Source: Pelomonas sp. CA6 (lineage in GTDB: Bacteria; Pseudomonadota; Gammaproteobacteria; Burkholderiales; Burkholderiaceae_C). Taken from it: DNA of 64,000 nt. Below, piece by piece: positions 20,183 through 28,108 of this stretch. The notes beneath the pieces are model-generated. The model saw only the letters and a program-made list of their open reading frames with translations. It was not told the origin of the DNA and made no database searches. The stretch is from positions 620,001 to 684,000 of the forward strand of contig NZ_JAKZFD010000001.1 in NCBI RefSeq assembly GCF_022549225.1. The letters are read 5' to 3'. Every line of letters begins with the position of its first letter. Position 1 is the first letter of the stretch. A program made the position numbers and the translations under genes.

Positions 20183-20197
20183 ATGAGAAAAGCTTAT
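20183..20197. promoter_or_regulatory. candidate LysR operator upstream of the importer operon
   Basis: ATGAG-AAAAG-CTTAT has the T-N11-A form and lies 31 bp before the substrate-binding-protein gene. It matches the two dyads found before the phosphonopyruvate hydrolase gene (consensus ATGAR-N5-CTYAT), which suggests a shared regulator. Confidence 0.5.
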
Positions 20198-20227
20198 GTT
20201 TGATTTTCTCAAGAAAGAAAGATCGAA

Positions 20228-21250
20228 ATGGATATTCGGGTATTTTGTGGATTTGTGTCTAAATTGATACTGAATTCACTTGAAAAAACAATTGGGGCTG
20301 CCGTTCTTTTCTCCCTTGCTTGCACGACTGTCATGGCCAAGGACGTGGTGTTGTACTCGTCTGTCAGCACCCAGGCCATCGACGCCGTCGTTAGCGGCTT
20401 CGAAACTGAATATCCCAACATCAAGGTGTCCGTGGTTCGAGCCGGTAGCGGTTCCTTGCTTCAGCGCCTCAAGGCGGAAGCTGGGAACCCCCAGGCGGAC
20501 ATCATTTGGGCGGGTACCCCGGGAGTCTTGCCTCTCTATAAAGATTTGCTGGAGCCATACCTTTCTCCTGAAGCGGCAGCCTACGACAGGAAGTTGATCG
20601 GATTGGAAAATCGCTGGTTGGCGATTGAAAGCCATTTGCATGTATTCCTGGTCAATACGCGCGCCCTAAAGGGGGCGAAGATGCCGCAAAGCTGGAAGGA
20701 TCTGCTGACTCCTGCTTGGGAGGGCAAGATCATCATGGGTAATCCCGAGCAATCCAGTTCAGCTTATGAGCAACTGGCTGGAGTCAATCACTTCTTCGGC
20801 AAGACCGCCGCGGACTCATTGGCGCGCAATGCCTCGACTGTTGCGACATCCAGTGCAGTGAATACTGGGGTGGCGCGGGGTGAGTTTGCAATTTCAATAA
20901 CACCGGAATACCTCGCCATGGACTATGTGCGGAACGGTGCCAAGAACATTGATGTGGTCTATCCAAAGGATGGTGTGTTTGTCTCCTATTTCACGACTGC
21001 GATTGTGAAGGGAGGCAAGAACGCAGATGGCGCTCGTTTGCTGTATGACTACCTGGCGTCGAAAAAGGGGCGTGAACGTGTGCTGGCGGCAACTTATCGT
21101 CGCCCCAGTCGCGGTGATATAGATGTTGCTGCCATTGCTCCCGTTCCAAGTTCTAAGAATCTGACGCTGCTGCCGATTGAAGAGCAACTTTCCACCAATA
21201 ACCATGCCGCCTATATCGAGCGTTGGAAAAAGGTTCATCAGGGAAAGTAA
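20228..21250 (+). CDS. ABC transporter substrate-binding protein, Fe(III)/phosphonate type
   Basis: The 340-residue periplasmic binding protein has an N-terminal signal region (hydrophobic IGAAVLFSLACTTV, cleavage near MAKDVV at residue 37) preceded by an unusually long 20-residue start. The mature part begins DVVLYSSVSTQAID, typical of the SBP family that includes iron (FbpA/AfuA) and 2-aminoethylphosphonate (PhnS) binders. The position beside a phosphonopyruvate hydrolase makes an organophosphonate the most likely ligand (inference). It is the first gene of a five-gene operon; the ATPase follows 3 bp later. Base composition is visibly less GC-rich than the flanking housekeeping genes. The ribosome site is weak. 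Confidence 0.85.
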   Translation: MDIRVFCGFVSKLILNSLEKTIGAAVLFSLACTTVMAKDVVLYSSVSTQAIDAVVSGFETEYPNIKVSVVRAGSGSLLQRLKAEAGNPQADIIWAGTPGVLPLYKDLLEPYLSPEAAAYDRKLIGLENRWLAIESHLHVFLVNTRALKGAKMPQSWKDLLTPAWEGKIIMGNPEQSSSAYEQLAGVNHFFGKTAADSLARNASTVATSSAVNTGVARGEFAISITPEYLAMDYVRNGAKNIDVVYPKDGVFVSYFTTAIVKGGKNADGARLLYDYLASKKGRERVLAATYRRPSRGDIDVAAIAPVPSSKNLTLLPIEEQLSTNNHAAYIERWKKVHQGK

Positions 21251-21253
21251 GCC

Positions 21254-22339
21254 ATGACGACATTGAGTTTGCGGGGTATTGAATGTCGCTACGGTGAGGT
21301 TCGGGCTTTGGAGCCTTTGGATCTGACGATTCCGTCTGGTGAATTGTTTTCGCTGCTCGGTCCCAGCGGTTGTGGCAAGACCACGCTGTTGCGCCTGATT
21401 GCGGGCTTCGTACAGCCGAGCGCAGGGCAACTGATGTTCGACGATGAAAACGTGACGGATCAGCCTCCCCATGCGAGAAACATCGGGATGGTGTTTCAAG
21501 ACTACGCTTTGTTTCCCGATCGCTCGGTGTTCGACAACGTGGCGTTTGGATTGCGTGCCCGTCATGTGGAGAAGCATGCGATCCGCATCAAGGTCGAGGC
21601 CATGCTCGCGCGTATGGGCTTGTCTGGCATGGCCGATCGCCGTCCTGCTGCTCTGAGCGGCGGCCAGCGCCAACGCGTGGCAATGGCGCGAGCACTGGTG
21701 ATTGAGCCACGTATTCTTTTGCTGGATGAGCCGCTGTCGGCGCTTGATGCCAAGTTGCGCTTGGAGCTGCGCCAGGTAATTCGTGAAGTTCAGAAAGAGT
21801 TCGGGATTACCACGCTGTTCGTGACGCATGACCAGGACGAGGCGTTGGCTATTTCAGACCGCATTGCCTTGCTGACGCGGGGCCGCATGGAGCAGGTGGG
21901 GACGCCGCAGGAAATCTACGATCACCCGGCCAGCGTCTTTTCCGCGGATTTTCTAGGCGGAGCAAATTTGCTGCGAGTGGCTCAGCCTTTGCTCGTCAAT
22001 CCCCGTCGTGCGCGCTACACCTTGGCTGGCCAGCAGTTTGAGTCGGCGCTGGGATCTGCGGGAATCCCAAATGAGGGCTGGCGACTGTGCGTGCGCCCGC
22101 AAGCCTGGGTCCCACGTGCTGGCACCTGCACGGAGCATGGCGTGTTACGTGGGACGGTGTTGAGTCGCGAATTCTTTGGCGGCCATGCTTCCTATTTGAT
22201 TGATCTCTACACGGGCACGCCGGTCAAGGCGATCGCGCCACGCGAACACGGCGAAGCAATGTATGAGCCGGGCACGGAAATCGAATTGCCGCTGCCGCCT
22301 TGTGCTGTCTTGTTGCCAGGAGAGCAGGCATGCGCCTGA
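21254..22339 (+). CDS. ABC transporter ATP-binding protein, Fe(III)/phosphonate type
   Basis: The 361-residue ATPase has Walker A GPSGCGKTTLL (about residues 36-46), Q-loop MVFQDYALFPD, signature LSGGQRQRVAMARAL, Walker B ILLLDEPLSALD and a switch His (VTHDQDEAL). A C-terminal TOBE-like domain (about residues 240-361) suggests regulation or stability control as in FbpC, PotA and PhnT. It powers the importer formed with the flanking genes. It overlaps the permease start by 10 bp, so the three are translationally coupled. Low-GC codon use matches the preceding gene. Confidence 0.92.
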   Translation: MTTLSLRGIECRYGEVRALEPLDLTIPSGELFSLLGPSGCGKTTLLRLIAGFVQPSAGQLMFDDENVTDQPPHARNIGMVFQDYALFPDRSVFDNVAFGLRARHVEKHAIRIKVEAMLARMGLSGMADRRPAALSGGQRQRVAMARALVIEPRILLLDEPLSALDAKLRLELRQVIREVQKEFGITTLFVTHDQDEALAISDRIALLTRGRMEQVGTPQEIYDHPASVFSADFLGGANLLRVAQPLLVNPRRARYTLAGQQFESALGSAGIPNEGWRLCVRPQAWVPRAGTCTEHGVLRGTVLSREFFGGHASYLIDLYTGTPVKAIAPREHGEAMYEPGTEIELPLPPCAVLLPGEQACA

Positions 22340-23988
22340 CGCGCCTGAAGGGCTGGCAGGGGCTCAGCATGGCGGCGTTCATGGTGACCATTGCCGGGTT
22401 GATCTGGCCGCTGTCGGATCTGCTTGTGGGCAGTGTCCGCACGTCAGCCGGGGGCTGGACGTTGGCGGGCTACCGTGATTTCTTCCTGCATCGCCCAACG
22501 GTATTGCTTAACACGCTGGTACTGGGCGTTTGCGTCACCGTGCTGTCCACGTTGCTGGGTGGACTGTTGGCATGGATGGTGGCCCGGTATCGTTTTCGTC
22601 TTGCGCCCTTATTGGGCATTCTTGCGATGGTCGCATTGGTGATGCCCGATATCGTTGTGGCGCAATCATGGATGTTGGTGCTCGGTAACGATGGATTCTT
22701 GACCAACTGGCTGGCGGATCGAAGTATTTATTTGCCTTCTTTGTATGGATGGTTTGGGCTGATTCTGGTGCTGACAGTGCAAAGCTATCCCTATGCCTTC
22801 GTAACCCTGTTGCCCGGCTTCAAGAGCATGGATCGCTCCCTGGAGGAGGCCTCGCTGAGCTTGGGGGAGCCGCCATCACGTGTGCTCTGGCGGGTGACCC
22901 TGCCGATGTTGCTGCCCGCTTTGCTCGCGTCCGCTTTGCTGGTATTCACCCACGTCATCAACGAATTCAGCATTCCTGCTGTGCTGGGCTTGCGGGTGCC
23001 CGTCATGTCGGTGGCGATTTACAACGAATTCCTCAGTGAGCGGGGCGGCAACCCCTTGGTGTATTCCTCGATGGCGACGGTGCTGGTTGCCGTCGCCTTG
23101 CTGGCGCTATGGCTCCAGCGGCGAGTCATGGCAGGGCGAGACTTCCGCATGGAGTCCGGTCGTTCGGTTGCCGCGGTTCCGGCACGCGGCGGGATGAGAT
23201 GGGCCATTCAAGCGATTGCTTTGGGATTTATTGCCTTCAGCGCAGTGCCGCTGGGTAGCGTTCTGGTGTCGTCGGTCAGTGAAGCGGCGGGGCCGACGCT
23301 GAGTTACGGAACCTTCACATTGGAGAACTTTCGGCGCGCACTGGATATTGCCGGCCCCGCCTGGATCAATTCGCTCAAGCTGGCCACGATCTCCACCTTG
23401 CTGGGGACCGTCTTCGCGACGGCGGTTGCCTATTGCATCGTCAAGAAACCTTCTCGTCTGACCGCTCTGCTGGACATGCTGTTGACTGTACCTTTGGCCG
23501 TTTCCGGCACGGTGCTGGGGATCGCACTGATCGCGTCGTTCAATCATGGCTGGCTGGTGCTGACGGGAACGCCTTTCATTTTGGTGTTGGCGTATTTCTG
23601 GCGCCGCGTTCCGTTTGGCGTTCGCTCGGCGGTTGGCGCTTTGCACGGCTTGCGCGATTCCATTGAGGAGGCGGCCATCAGTCTGGGCATGCGGCCCTTC
23701 CAGACCTTTTTCCGTGTGATTGTTCCGGTGATGGCGCCGGCCATCCTGGCTGCGGCTACGCTGATCTGGGTCACGACACTTTCTGAGTTCCCCGCCACGC
23801 TGGTGCTGTATTCGAGTGGCTGGTCGACGTTGGTCGTCGAAATTTTTCAGCAACTGGACAATGACCGCGCCGCTGTGTCCTCGGCCATGAGCGTGTTGCT
23901 CCTGGTTTCGATCTCGCTGCCCATGATGGTGGCTTATCTTTTCAATATGGACGTCCTTGGCGTCAAATCAAATAAATATCAGGACTGA
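22330..23988 (+). CDS. ABC transporter permease, two fused membrane domains
   Basis: The 552-residue inner-membrane permease has two homologous halves, each with a BPD-type domain. The EAA loops are SLEEASLSLGEPPSRV (about residue 171) and SIEEAAISLGMRPFQT (about residue 448). About twelve membrane segments are visible. Fused permeases of this kind belong to the iron (FbpB), thiamine (ThiP) and 2-aminoethylphosphonate (PhnU-like) importers. One gene therefore supplies both membrane subunits. The ATG at 22330 overlaps the end of the ATPase gene, and the dehydrogenase gene follows after 2 bp. Confidence 0.92.
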   Translation: MRLTRLKGWQGLSMAAFMVTIAGLIWPLSDLLVGSVRTSAGGWTLAGYRDFFLHRPTVLLNTLVLGVCVTVLSTLLGGLLAWMVARYRFRLAPLLGILAMVALVMPDIVVAQSWMLVLGNDGFLTNWLADRSIYLPSLYGWFGLILVLTVQSYPYAFVTLLPGFKSMDRSLEEASLSLGEPPSRVLWRVTLPMLLPALLASALLVFTHVINEFSIPAVLGLRVPVMSVAIYNEFLSERGGNPLVYSSMATVLVAVALLALWLQRRVMAGRDFRMESGRSVAAVPARGGMRWAIQAIALGFIAFSAVPLGSVLVSSVSEAAGPTLSYGTFTLENFRRALDIAGPAWINSLKLATISTLLGTVFATAVAYCIVKKPSRLTALLDMLLTVPLAVSGTVLGIALIASFNHGWLVLTGTPFILVLAYFWRRVPFGVRSAVGALHGLRDSIEEAAISLGMRPFQTFFRVIVPVMAPAILAAATLIWVTTLSEFPATLVLYSSGWSTLVVEIFQQLDNDRAAVSSAMSVLLLVSISLPMMVAYLFNMDVLGVKSNKYQD

Positions 23989-23990
23989 AG

Positions 23991-25010
23991 ATGGAATCCA
24001 CGATTGCCTATGAAGAAATGCGGCAGCTTGCAACGCGTGTATTCATGCGTCATGGCGTTCCCGCCGATGAGGCGAACATCACCAGCGAGGTGCTGGTGGA
24101 AGCGAATGCGCGCGGGCATGATTCACACGGAGTGATCCGTATTCCTAAATGGATTGAGGGTATTTCCTCCGGTGCCATCAAGAGCCGTTTTTTGCCCAGG
24201 GCGTTGAATGATTGTTCATCGGCCATCTGGCTTGATGGGGGGCAATGCCTGGGGCCGGTGGTTGCCGAGTATGCATGCCATCTTGCCGTCCGCCAGGCGC
24301 GTGATTACGGAATTGCCATGGTATCCGTTAAGAATGCATCGCATATCGGCATGCTGGGGTTCTATGCGGAATTGATGGCAAGGTCTGGCTGTATTGGAAT
24401 CATCGCGACCAATACGGAATCTGGCGTTGCGCCCCATGGGTCTGCAGAGAAGGTTTTTGGCACGAATCCGCTGGCCATCGGCTGCCCCACGTTGTCTGGC
24501 CCGGTTTTCCTGGATATGTCGACTTCGGTCGTGGCACGGGGGAAAGTGGTGCTGGCTCAGCGGGCCGGAGCGGCCATACCGGAAGGGTGGGCCGTTGATT
24601 CACGCGGCCAACCCACGACCGACCCGAATCAGGCGCTTGCCGGTGCCTTGCTCCCGGTTGGTGGGCCTAAAGGTTCGGGACTGTCGTTCTTCGTGGACAT
24701 CCTCTGTGGCGCATTGTCTGGAACGGCCGTGGGCAAAGATGTCAGAGGAACTTTTGACATGCGCCAGAGTGGATCCAAAGGCGATATTTTCATCGCCATC
24801 GACCCCGAAAAAATCGGTGGTATTGATCGCTTCACAGGCCTTGCCCAGCATCTGGTTGATCAAGTCCGGCAATCGACGCCGGCGGTTGGCTGTGACCGGG
24901 TTCTTGTGCCCGGGGAGTATGAAATGAACTTCAGGAAACAGCGGATGGAAAATGGCATCCCGCTTGCGTCAGATCTCATTTCTGAATTGAAAGCCCTTGC
25001 GGGTGAATGA
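23991..25010 (+). CDS. Ldh_2 family 2-hydroxyacid dehydrogenase (malate/sulfolactate type)
   Basis: The 339-residue NAD(P) dehydrogenase belongs to the malate/L-lactate (YlbC, ComC, Mdh) family, unrelated to Rossmann lactate dehydrogenases. Motifs seen are EANARGHDSHGVIRIP (residues 37-52), NASHIGMLGFYAEL, GTNPLAIGCP with LDMSTS, and GGPKGSGLSFFVDIL. Known members oxidise malate, lactate, ureidoglycolate or sulfolactate. Sulfolactate is the sulfonate analogue of phosphonolactate. Since the cluster ends in a phosphonopyruvate hydrolase, I infer that this enzyme oxidises 2-hydroxy-3-phosphonopropionate (phosphonolactate) to phosphonopyruvate. It is the fourth gene of the importer operon and shares its lower GC. 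Confidence 0.9.
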   Translation: MESTIAYEEMRQLATRVFMRHGVPADEANITSEVLVEANARGHDSHGVIRIPKWIEGISSGAIKSRFLPRALNDCSSAIWLDGGQCLGPVVAEYACHLAVRQARDYGIAMVSVKNASHIGMLGFYAELMARSGCIGIIATNTESGVAPHGSAEKVFGTNPLAIGCPTLSGPVFLDMSTSVVARGKVVLAQRAGAAIPEGWAVDSRGQPTTDPNQALAGALLPVGGPKGSGLSFFVDILCGALSGTAVGKDVRGTFDMRQSGSKGDIFIAIDPEKIGGIDRFTGLAQHLVDQVRQSTPAVGCDRVLVPGEYEMNFRKQRMENGIPLASDLISELKALAGE

Positions 25011-25023
25011 ATATTTAAACCCC

Positions 25024-25917
25024 ATGCCGACGACGTCATCACCCTCGGTGGGTTTCATTGGCTTTGGCGAGGCCGGCTCGCTGATGGCTTGCGGTCTGGC
25101 CGAAGGCGGTGCGGCCCGTGTCCTGGCCTTTGACCCTTTGCTCGCGCGAGGATCTGAGCATCCGCGCTGTGCTCAGGCCGCGGCGTTCGGCGTGCAGTGG
25201 GTGGACCGCGTTGCGGACCTGGTGCAGAAGGCGGACATCGTGCTGTCTACCGTCGTGGCCCGTGCGGCACTCGACGTCGCGCAAGAAGCCAGCGCATCGC
25301 TGCGTGCGGGCCAGCTCTATGTCGACCTGAACTCGGTGTCGCCGGAGACCAAACAGGCCATCGCGGCCGCCATCTCGCCCAGCGGTGCATGCTTCGTCGA
25401 GGGCGCCATCATGACGAACGTGGCGAAGAGGCGTCAGCAGACGCCCATATTTGCCTGCGGGCCGGGCGCAGCGGACTTCACCGTGCAGGCCAACGCCATG
25501 GGCATGGCGGTGGAGAACCTGGGACCCGAGCTGGGCCGGGCCTCGGCCACCAAGATGTTCCGCAGCATTCTGGTCAAGGGGCTGGAGGCCCTGTTCCTCG
25601 AATGCCTGCTGGCCGCCGAACGCTATGGCGTGGGCGACAAGGTGCTGGAGAAAGTGCAGGAAGGCTATCCCGGCCCCGACTGGCAGAGCTGGGCCACGCA
25701 GTTCCTGGCGCGTACCGTCGAGCACGGCGAGCGCCGCGCCGATGAAATGCGCGAAGTGGCGCAAACCCTGCGCGAAATGGGCATGGAGCCCTTCATGGCC
25801 GAAGGTGCGGCCGAGCGCATCGCCTTCTGCGGCAGGGGGCTGAAGGAGCGCTTTGCGGGTCGTCCTCTGGCCAGCTACCGAGAAGCCATCGCCGCCATGC
25901 GGGACCGCCACACCTAG
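25024..25917 (+). CDS. DUF1932 NAD(P)-dependent dehydrogenase (6PGDH-like)
   Basis: The 297-residue protein has an N-terminal Rossmann domain (VGFIGFGEAGSLMACGL, about residues 8-24). Its C-terminal helical domain is of the 6-phosphogluconate dehydrogenase-like DUF1932 type, with a candidate catalytic Lys in ATKMFRSILVKGLEAL. The superfamily oxidises beta- or 2-hydroxy acids. It follows the Ldh_2 gene by 13 bp, so it is the last gene of the operon. It probably acts on the same compound class, perhaps the other enantiomer or a second step (inference). Its GC content and codon use are clearly higher than in the four genes before it. The ATG at 25024 is chosen; a TTG at 24997 would overlap the previous gene. 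Confidence 0.85.
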   Translation: MPTTSSPSVGFIGFGEAGSLMACGLAEGGAARVLAFDPLLARGSEHPRCAQAAAFGVQWVDRVADLVQKADIVLSTVVARAALDVAQEASASLRAGQLYVDLNSVSPETKQAIAAAISPSGACFVEGAIMTNVAKRRQQTPIFACGPGAADFTVQANAMGMAVENLGPELGRASATKMFRSILVKGLEALFLECLLAAERYGVGDKVLEKVQEGYPGPDWQSWATQFLARTVEHGERRADEMREVAQTLREMGMEPFMAEGAAERIAFCGRGLKERFAGRPLASYREAIAAMRDRHT

Positions 25918-25953
25918 GGACGGTTTGCTCGCCGTCGTGCCGCGAGCCACCCG

Positions 25954-26832
25954 CTATTGGCCGTCGCGAATGGCACGCTTGAGCCAACGGCAGAAGTCGC
26001 GCGCGATCTCCGCATGCTGGCTGCGCGCATGCACATAGGCCACATAGCTGGCGCCCGAATCGATGGCGCCCGGGGCGGCGAGTTGCAGCGCGCCGCTTTG
26101 CAGAGGGTCTCGCACCAGCAGATGCGGCACCACCAGCAGGCCGGCGCTGCCAACCGCCGCGGCGATGGCCAGGAAGAGATGGTCGTAGCGCGCCGTGACC
26201 TGGAGTCGATCCGCCGGCACCTCATGGGCGATGGCCCAGGTCGAAATCAGGTCGGGGCGCGAGCGCGCCGCGATCATCGGCCAGGACGGGACGGGCCGAG
26301 ACTGGTGCGCCGCCACCAAGGTGGGCGAACCGACGCAGACCAGGGTTTCGCGCAGCAGCTCCCAGCTTTCGGTGCCCGGCAGGCTCAGGTCCCGGGTGAT
26401 CAGCACGTCGAAATCGTCGTGGGGCTGAGGGGGCGACAGTGAAGTGATCAGGTCGATCTGCACCTGCTGGCGCGCCGTATAGGCACCCAGTTGCGGTACC
26501 ACCACCGCCATCGAAAAGCTCGGCATCGACGTGCGCACCCGCAGCCGGTCATGCAAGCCGCCGCGCTGCGCCAGTTGCTGGGTGGCCAGTTCAATGGTTG
26601 CGATGGCGTCCTTCACCGCGTCATAGAACTGCATGCCGGCGGGCGTGAAGAGGATGCTGGAGCCCTTGCGCTCGAACAGCGGCACTCCTGCCAGTGTTTC
26701 AAGGGTGGCCACGTGGTGGCTCACCGCGCTTTGCGTGATGCCCAGCGCGCTGGCTGCGCGCGTGAAAGTGCCTTGCCGCCCCACGGCCACCAAAGCGCGG
26801 ATGGCGGTGAGCGGCATGTCGACTTTGCTCAT
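25954..26832 (-). CDS. LysR-family regulator of the phosphonopyruvate hydrolase cluster
   Basis: The 292-residue regulator of the GcvA-like LysR subgroup has an N-terminal helix-turn-helix (TAIRALVAVGRQGTFTRAASALGITQSAVSHH, about residues 9-40) and a C-terminal ligand-binding domain. It sits between the importer operon and the hydrolase gene and is divergent from the latter, the classical place for the controlling LysR protein. Two T-N11-A dyads lie in the 153-bp space between them, and a related one lies before the importer operon. The Variovorax Pal2 hydrolase locus also has a LysR-type regulator (PalR). The ligand is inferred to be a phosphonate or phosphonopyruvate. Confidence 0.9.
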   Translation of the reverse strand: MSKVDMPLTAIRALVAVGRQGTFTRAASALGITQSAVSHHVATLETLAGVPLFERKGSSILFTPAGMQFYDAVKDAIATIELATQQLAQRGGLHDRLRVRTSMPSFSMAVVVPQLGAYTARQQVQIDLITSLSPPQPHDDFDVLITRDLSLPGTESWELLRETLVCVGSPTLVAAHQSRPVPSWPMIAARSRPDLISTWAIAHEVPADRLQVTARYDHLFLAIAAAVGSAGLLVVPHLLVRDPLQSGALQLAAPGAIDSGASYVAYVHARSQHAEIARDFCRWLKRAIRDGQ

Positions 26833-26854
26833 TATCGGAATGCCTGACTTCAGG

Positions 26855-26869
26855 ATGAGTTTTACTCAT
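26855..26869. promoter_or_regulatory. candidate LysR operator 1 upstream of the hydrolase gene
   Basis: The perfect dyad ATGAGT-TTT-ACTCAT contains the T-N11-A pattern and lies 22 bp from the LysR start codon. Confidence 0.55.
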
Positions 26870-26909
26870 TTCGAAGCTTGGCATTCTGCAGGGAAATTAT
26901 AGAAAATTT

Positions 26910-26924
26910 ATGAATCATGCTCAT
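26910..26924. promoter_or_regulatory. candidate LysR operator 2 upstream of the hydrolase gene
   Basis: ATGAA-TCATG-CTCAT repeats the dyad of 26855-26869 with one mismatch in the half-sites, 55 bp further on. LysR proteins commonly bind two such sites and bend the DNA. It lies 61 bp before the hydrolase start codon. Confidence 0.5.
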
Positions 26925-26985
26925 GGCGCCCCTTGATTGTTTTTGCATGCCGGGCGTTGGGGCAAGAGCAACAGGAGTCATCAAA

Positions 26986-27864
26986 ATGGGTGCTGGAAAA
27001 AACAAGGGATTGAAGCAGGCGCTGGCCGAACGACGGCTTTTTACTGCCATGGCGGCGCACAATCCGCTGGCCGCGAAAATTGCGCAAGAGGCGGGTTTCG
27101 ACGGTATATGGGGCAGCGGCTTCGAATTGTCGGCAAGCTATGCGGTTCCAGACGCCAATATTCTCTCAATGGGCACGCATCTGGAAATGATGCGCGCCAT
27201 TGCCGCCACCGTTTCGGTACCTTTGATTGCAGATATCGATACGGGCTTCGGCAATGCCGTCAATGTCAGCTACATCATTCCGCAGTACGAAGCAGCGGGG
27301 GTTTCCGCGGTCGTGATGGAGGACAAAACCTTCCCGAAAGACACCAGCCTGCGCGCCGATGGCCGGCAGGAGCTGGTGCGCGTGGAGGAGTTCCAGGGCA
27401 AGGTCGAGGCCGCGGTACAAGCGCGGCAAGACGCGGATTTCGTTGTCATTGCCCGAACCGAGGCGCTGATTGCCGGCCTGGGACAGGAGCAAGCACTGCG
27501 GCGTGCGCTGGCCTATGAGGAGGCGGGGGCGGATGCCGTCCTGATCCACTCGAAGCAGAAGACGCCTGACGAAATCCTGGCGTTCGTCGCGGCATGGAAG
27601 GGGCGGGTGCCGCTGGTACTCGTGCCGACCGCCTACCCTCAGTTGACCGAGGCGGACATCGCCGCCACGGGCAAGGTCGGCATCGTGATCTATGGCAATC
27701 ACGCCATTCGCGCTGCGGCAGGCGCGATGCGCAGTGTCTTTGCGCAAATTCGCCGTGATGGCGGCATTCAAGGGGTGGATGCCTCTCTGCCCAGCGTGAG
27801 CGACATCATTGGCTGGCAGGGCGATATGCGCATGCGTGACATCGAACGGCTGTTTCTCCGCTGA
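26986..27864 (+). CDS. palA: phosphonopyruvate hydrolase (PEP mutase/isocitrate lyase superfamily)
   Basis: The 292-residue enzyme would split 3-phosphonopyruvate into pyruvate and phosphate. The metal-site motif ADIDTGFGN (Asp-83, Asp-85) and the gating-loop motif EDKTFPKDTS (residues 112-121) are present. In PEP mutases the loop reads EDK-x5-NS; the known Variovorax phosphonopyruvate hydrolase has Thr in place of that Asn, as here (Thr-120). The downstream VLVPTAYPQLTEADIAA and IVIYGNHAIRAA stretches also fit. The ATG at 26986 is supported by AGGAG (26972-26976). No transaminase for phosphonoalanine is nearby. A related function, such as 2-keto-acid decarboxylation, cannot be excluded without assay. 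Confidence 0.85.
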   Translation: MGAGKNKGLKQALAERRLFTAMAAHNPLAAKIAQEAGFDGIWGSGFELSASYAVPDANILSMGTHLEMMRAIAATVSVPLIADIDTGFGNAVNVSYIIPQYEAAGVSAVVMEDKTFPKDTSLRADGRQELVRVEEFQGKVEAAVQARQDADFVVIARTEALIAGLGQEQALRRALAYEEAGADAVLIHSKQKTPDEILAFVAAWKGRVPLVLVPTAYPQLTEADIAATGKVGIVIYGNHAIRAAAGAMRSVFAQIRRDGGIQGVDASLPSVSDIIGWQGDMRMRDIERLFLR

Positions 27865-28108
27865 AGCCCTCCCACGGATCGGCCCAAGCGCGGGGCATGG
27901 AAACCGCTGCCGGAATGGCGTGCCGGCACCGGCGCCGGCACCGCGTCTTGGTGCTCCCCGGATAACGCCGCTCCGCCTGTTTTCGCTCCCCTCCGGAGGG
28001 GTCGCTCCGGCGACTGCATCCGCTGGCCCAGGCGCCTCAGCGGATAAGCTAGGGACCCGCGGTGCCGCAGCATCCGCGCAGTCCAACAGCCCGATGGAGG
28101 AGAGCACC

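Larger units (their letters stand above)
19763..20227 (+). other. 465-bp gap between tRNA-Val and the importer operon
   Basis: It holds the tRNA terminator, then about 280 bp of GC-rich DNA in which I see no gene. From about 20100 there is an abrupt change to AT-rich DNA. The AT-rich end contains the perfect palindrome CTCATCGATGAG (20112-20123), an imperfect dyad TAATG-N7-CATTA (20154-20170) and the operator candidate at 20183-20197. No integrase, attachment-site repeat or IS end is visible. Confidence 0.6.

Noticed and set aside
20228-20340. Possible frameshift at the start of the importer binding protein (a second frame begins LKKQLGL near 20280)
   Set aside because: The main frame itself gives a plausible signal peptide ending at MAKD; the alternative frame has no continuing similarity.
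26986-27864. PEP mutase (phosphonate biosynthesis) as the identity of the hydrolase gene
   Set aside because: The loop motif has Thr-Ser where mutases have Asn-Ser, and no phosphonopyruvate decarboxylase or other biosynthetic gene is near.
27988-28001. Palindrome CCCCTCCGGAGGGG before the thiolase gene as an operator or terminator
   Set aside because: It is a short GC palindrome without a T-run and of a kind expected in this base composition; no support for a function.
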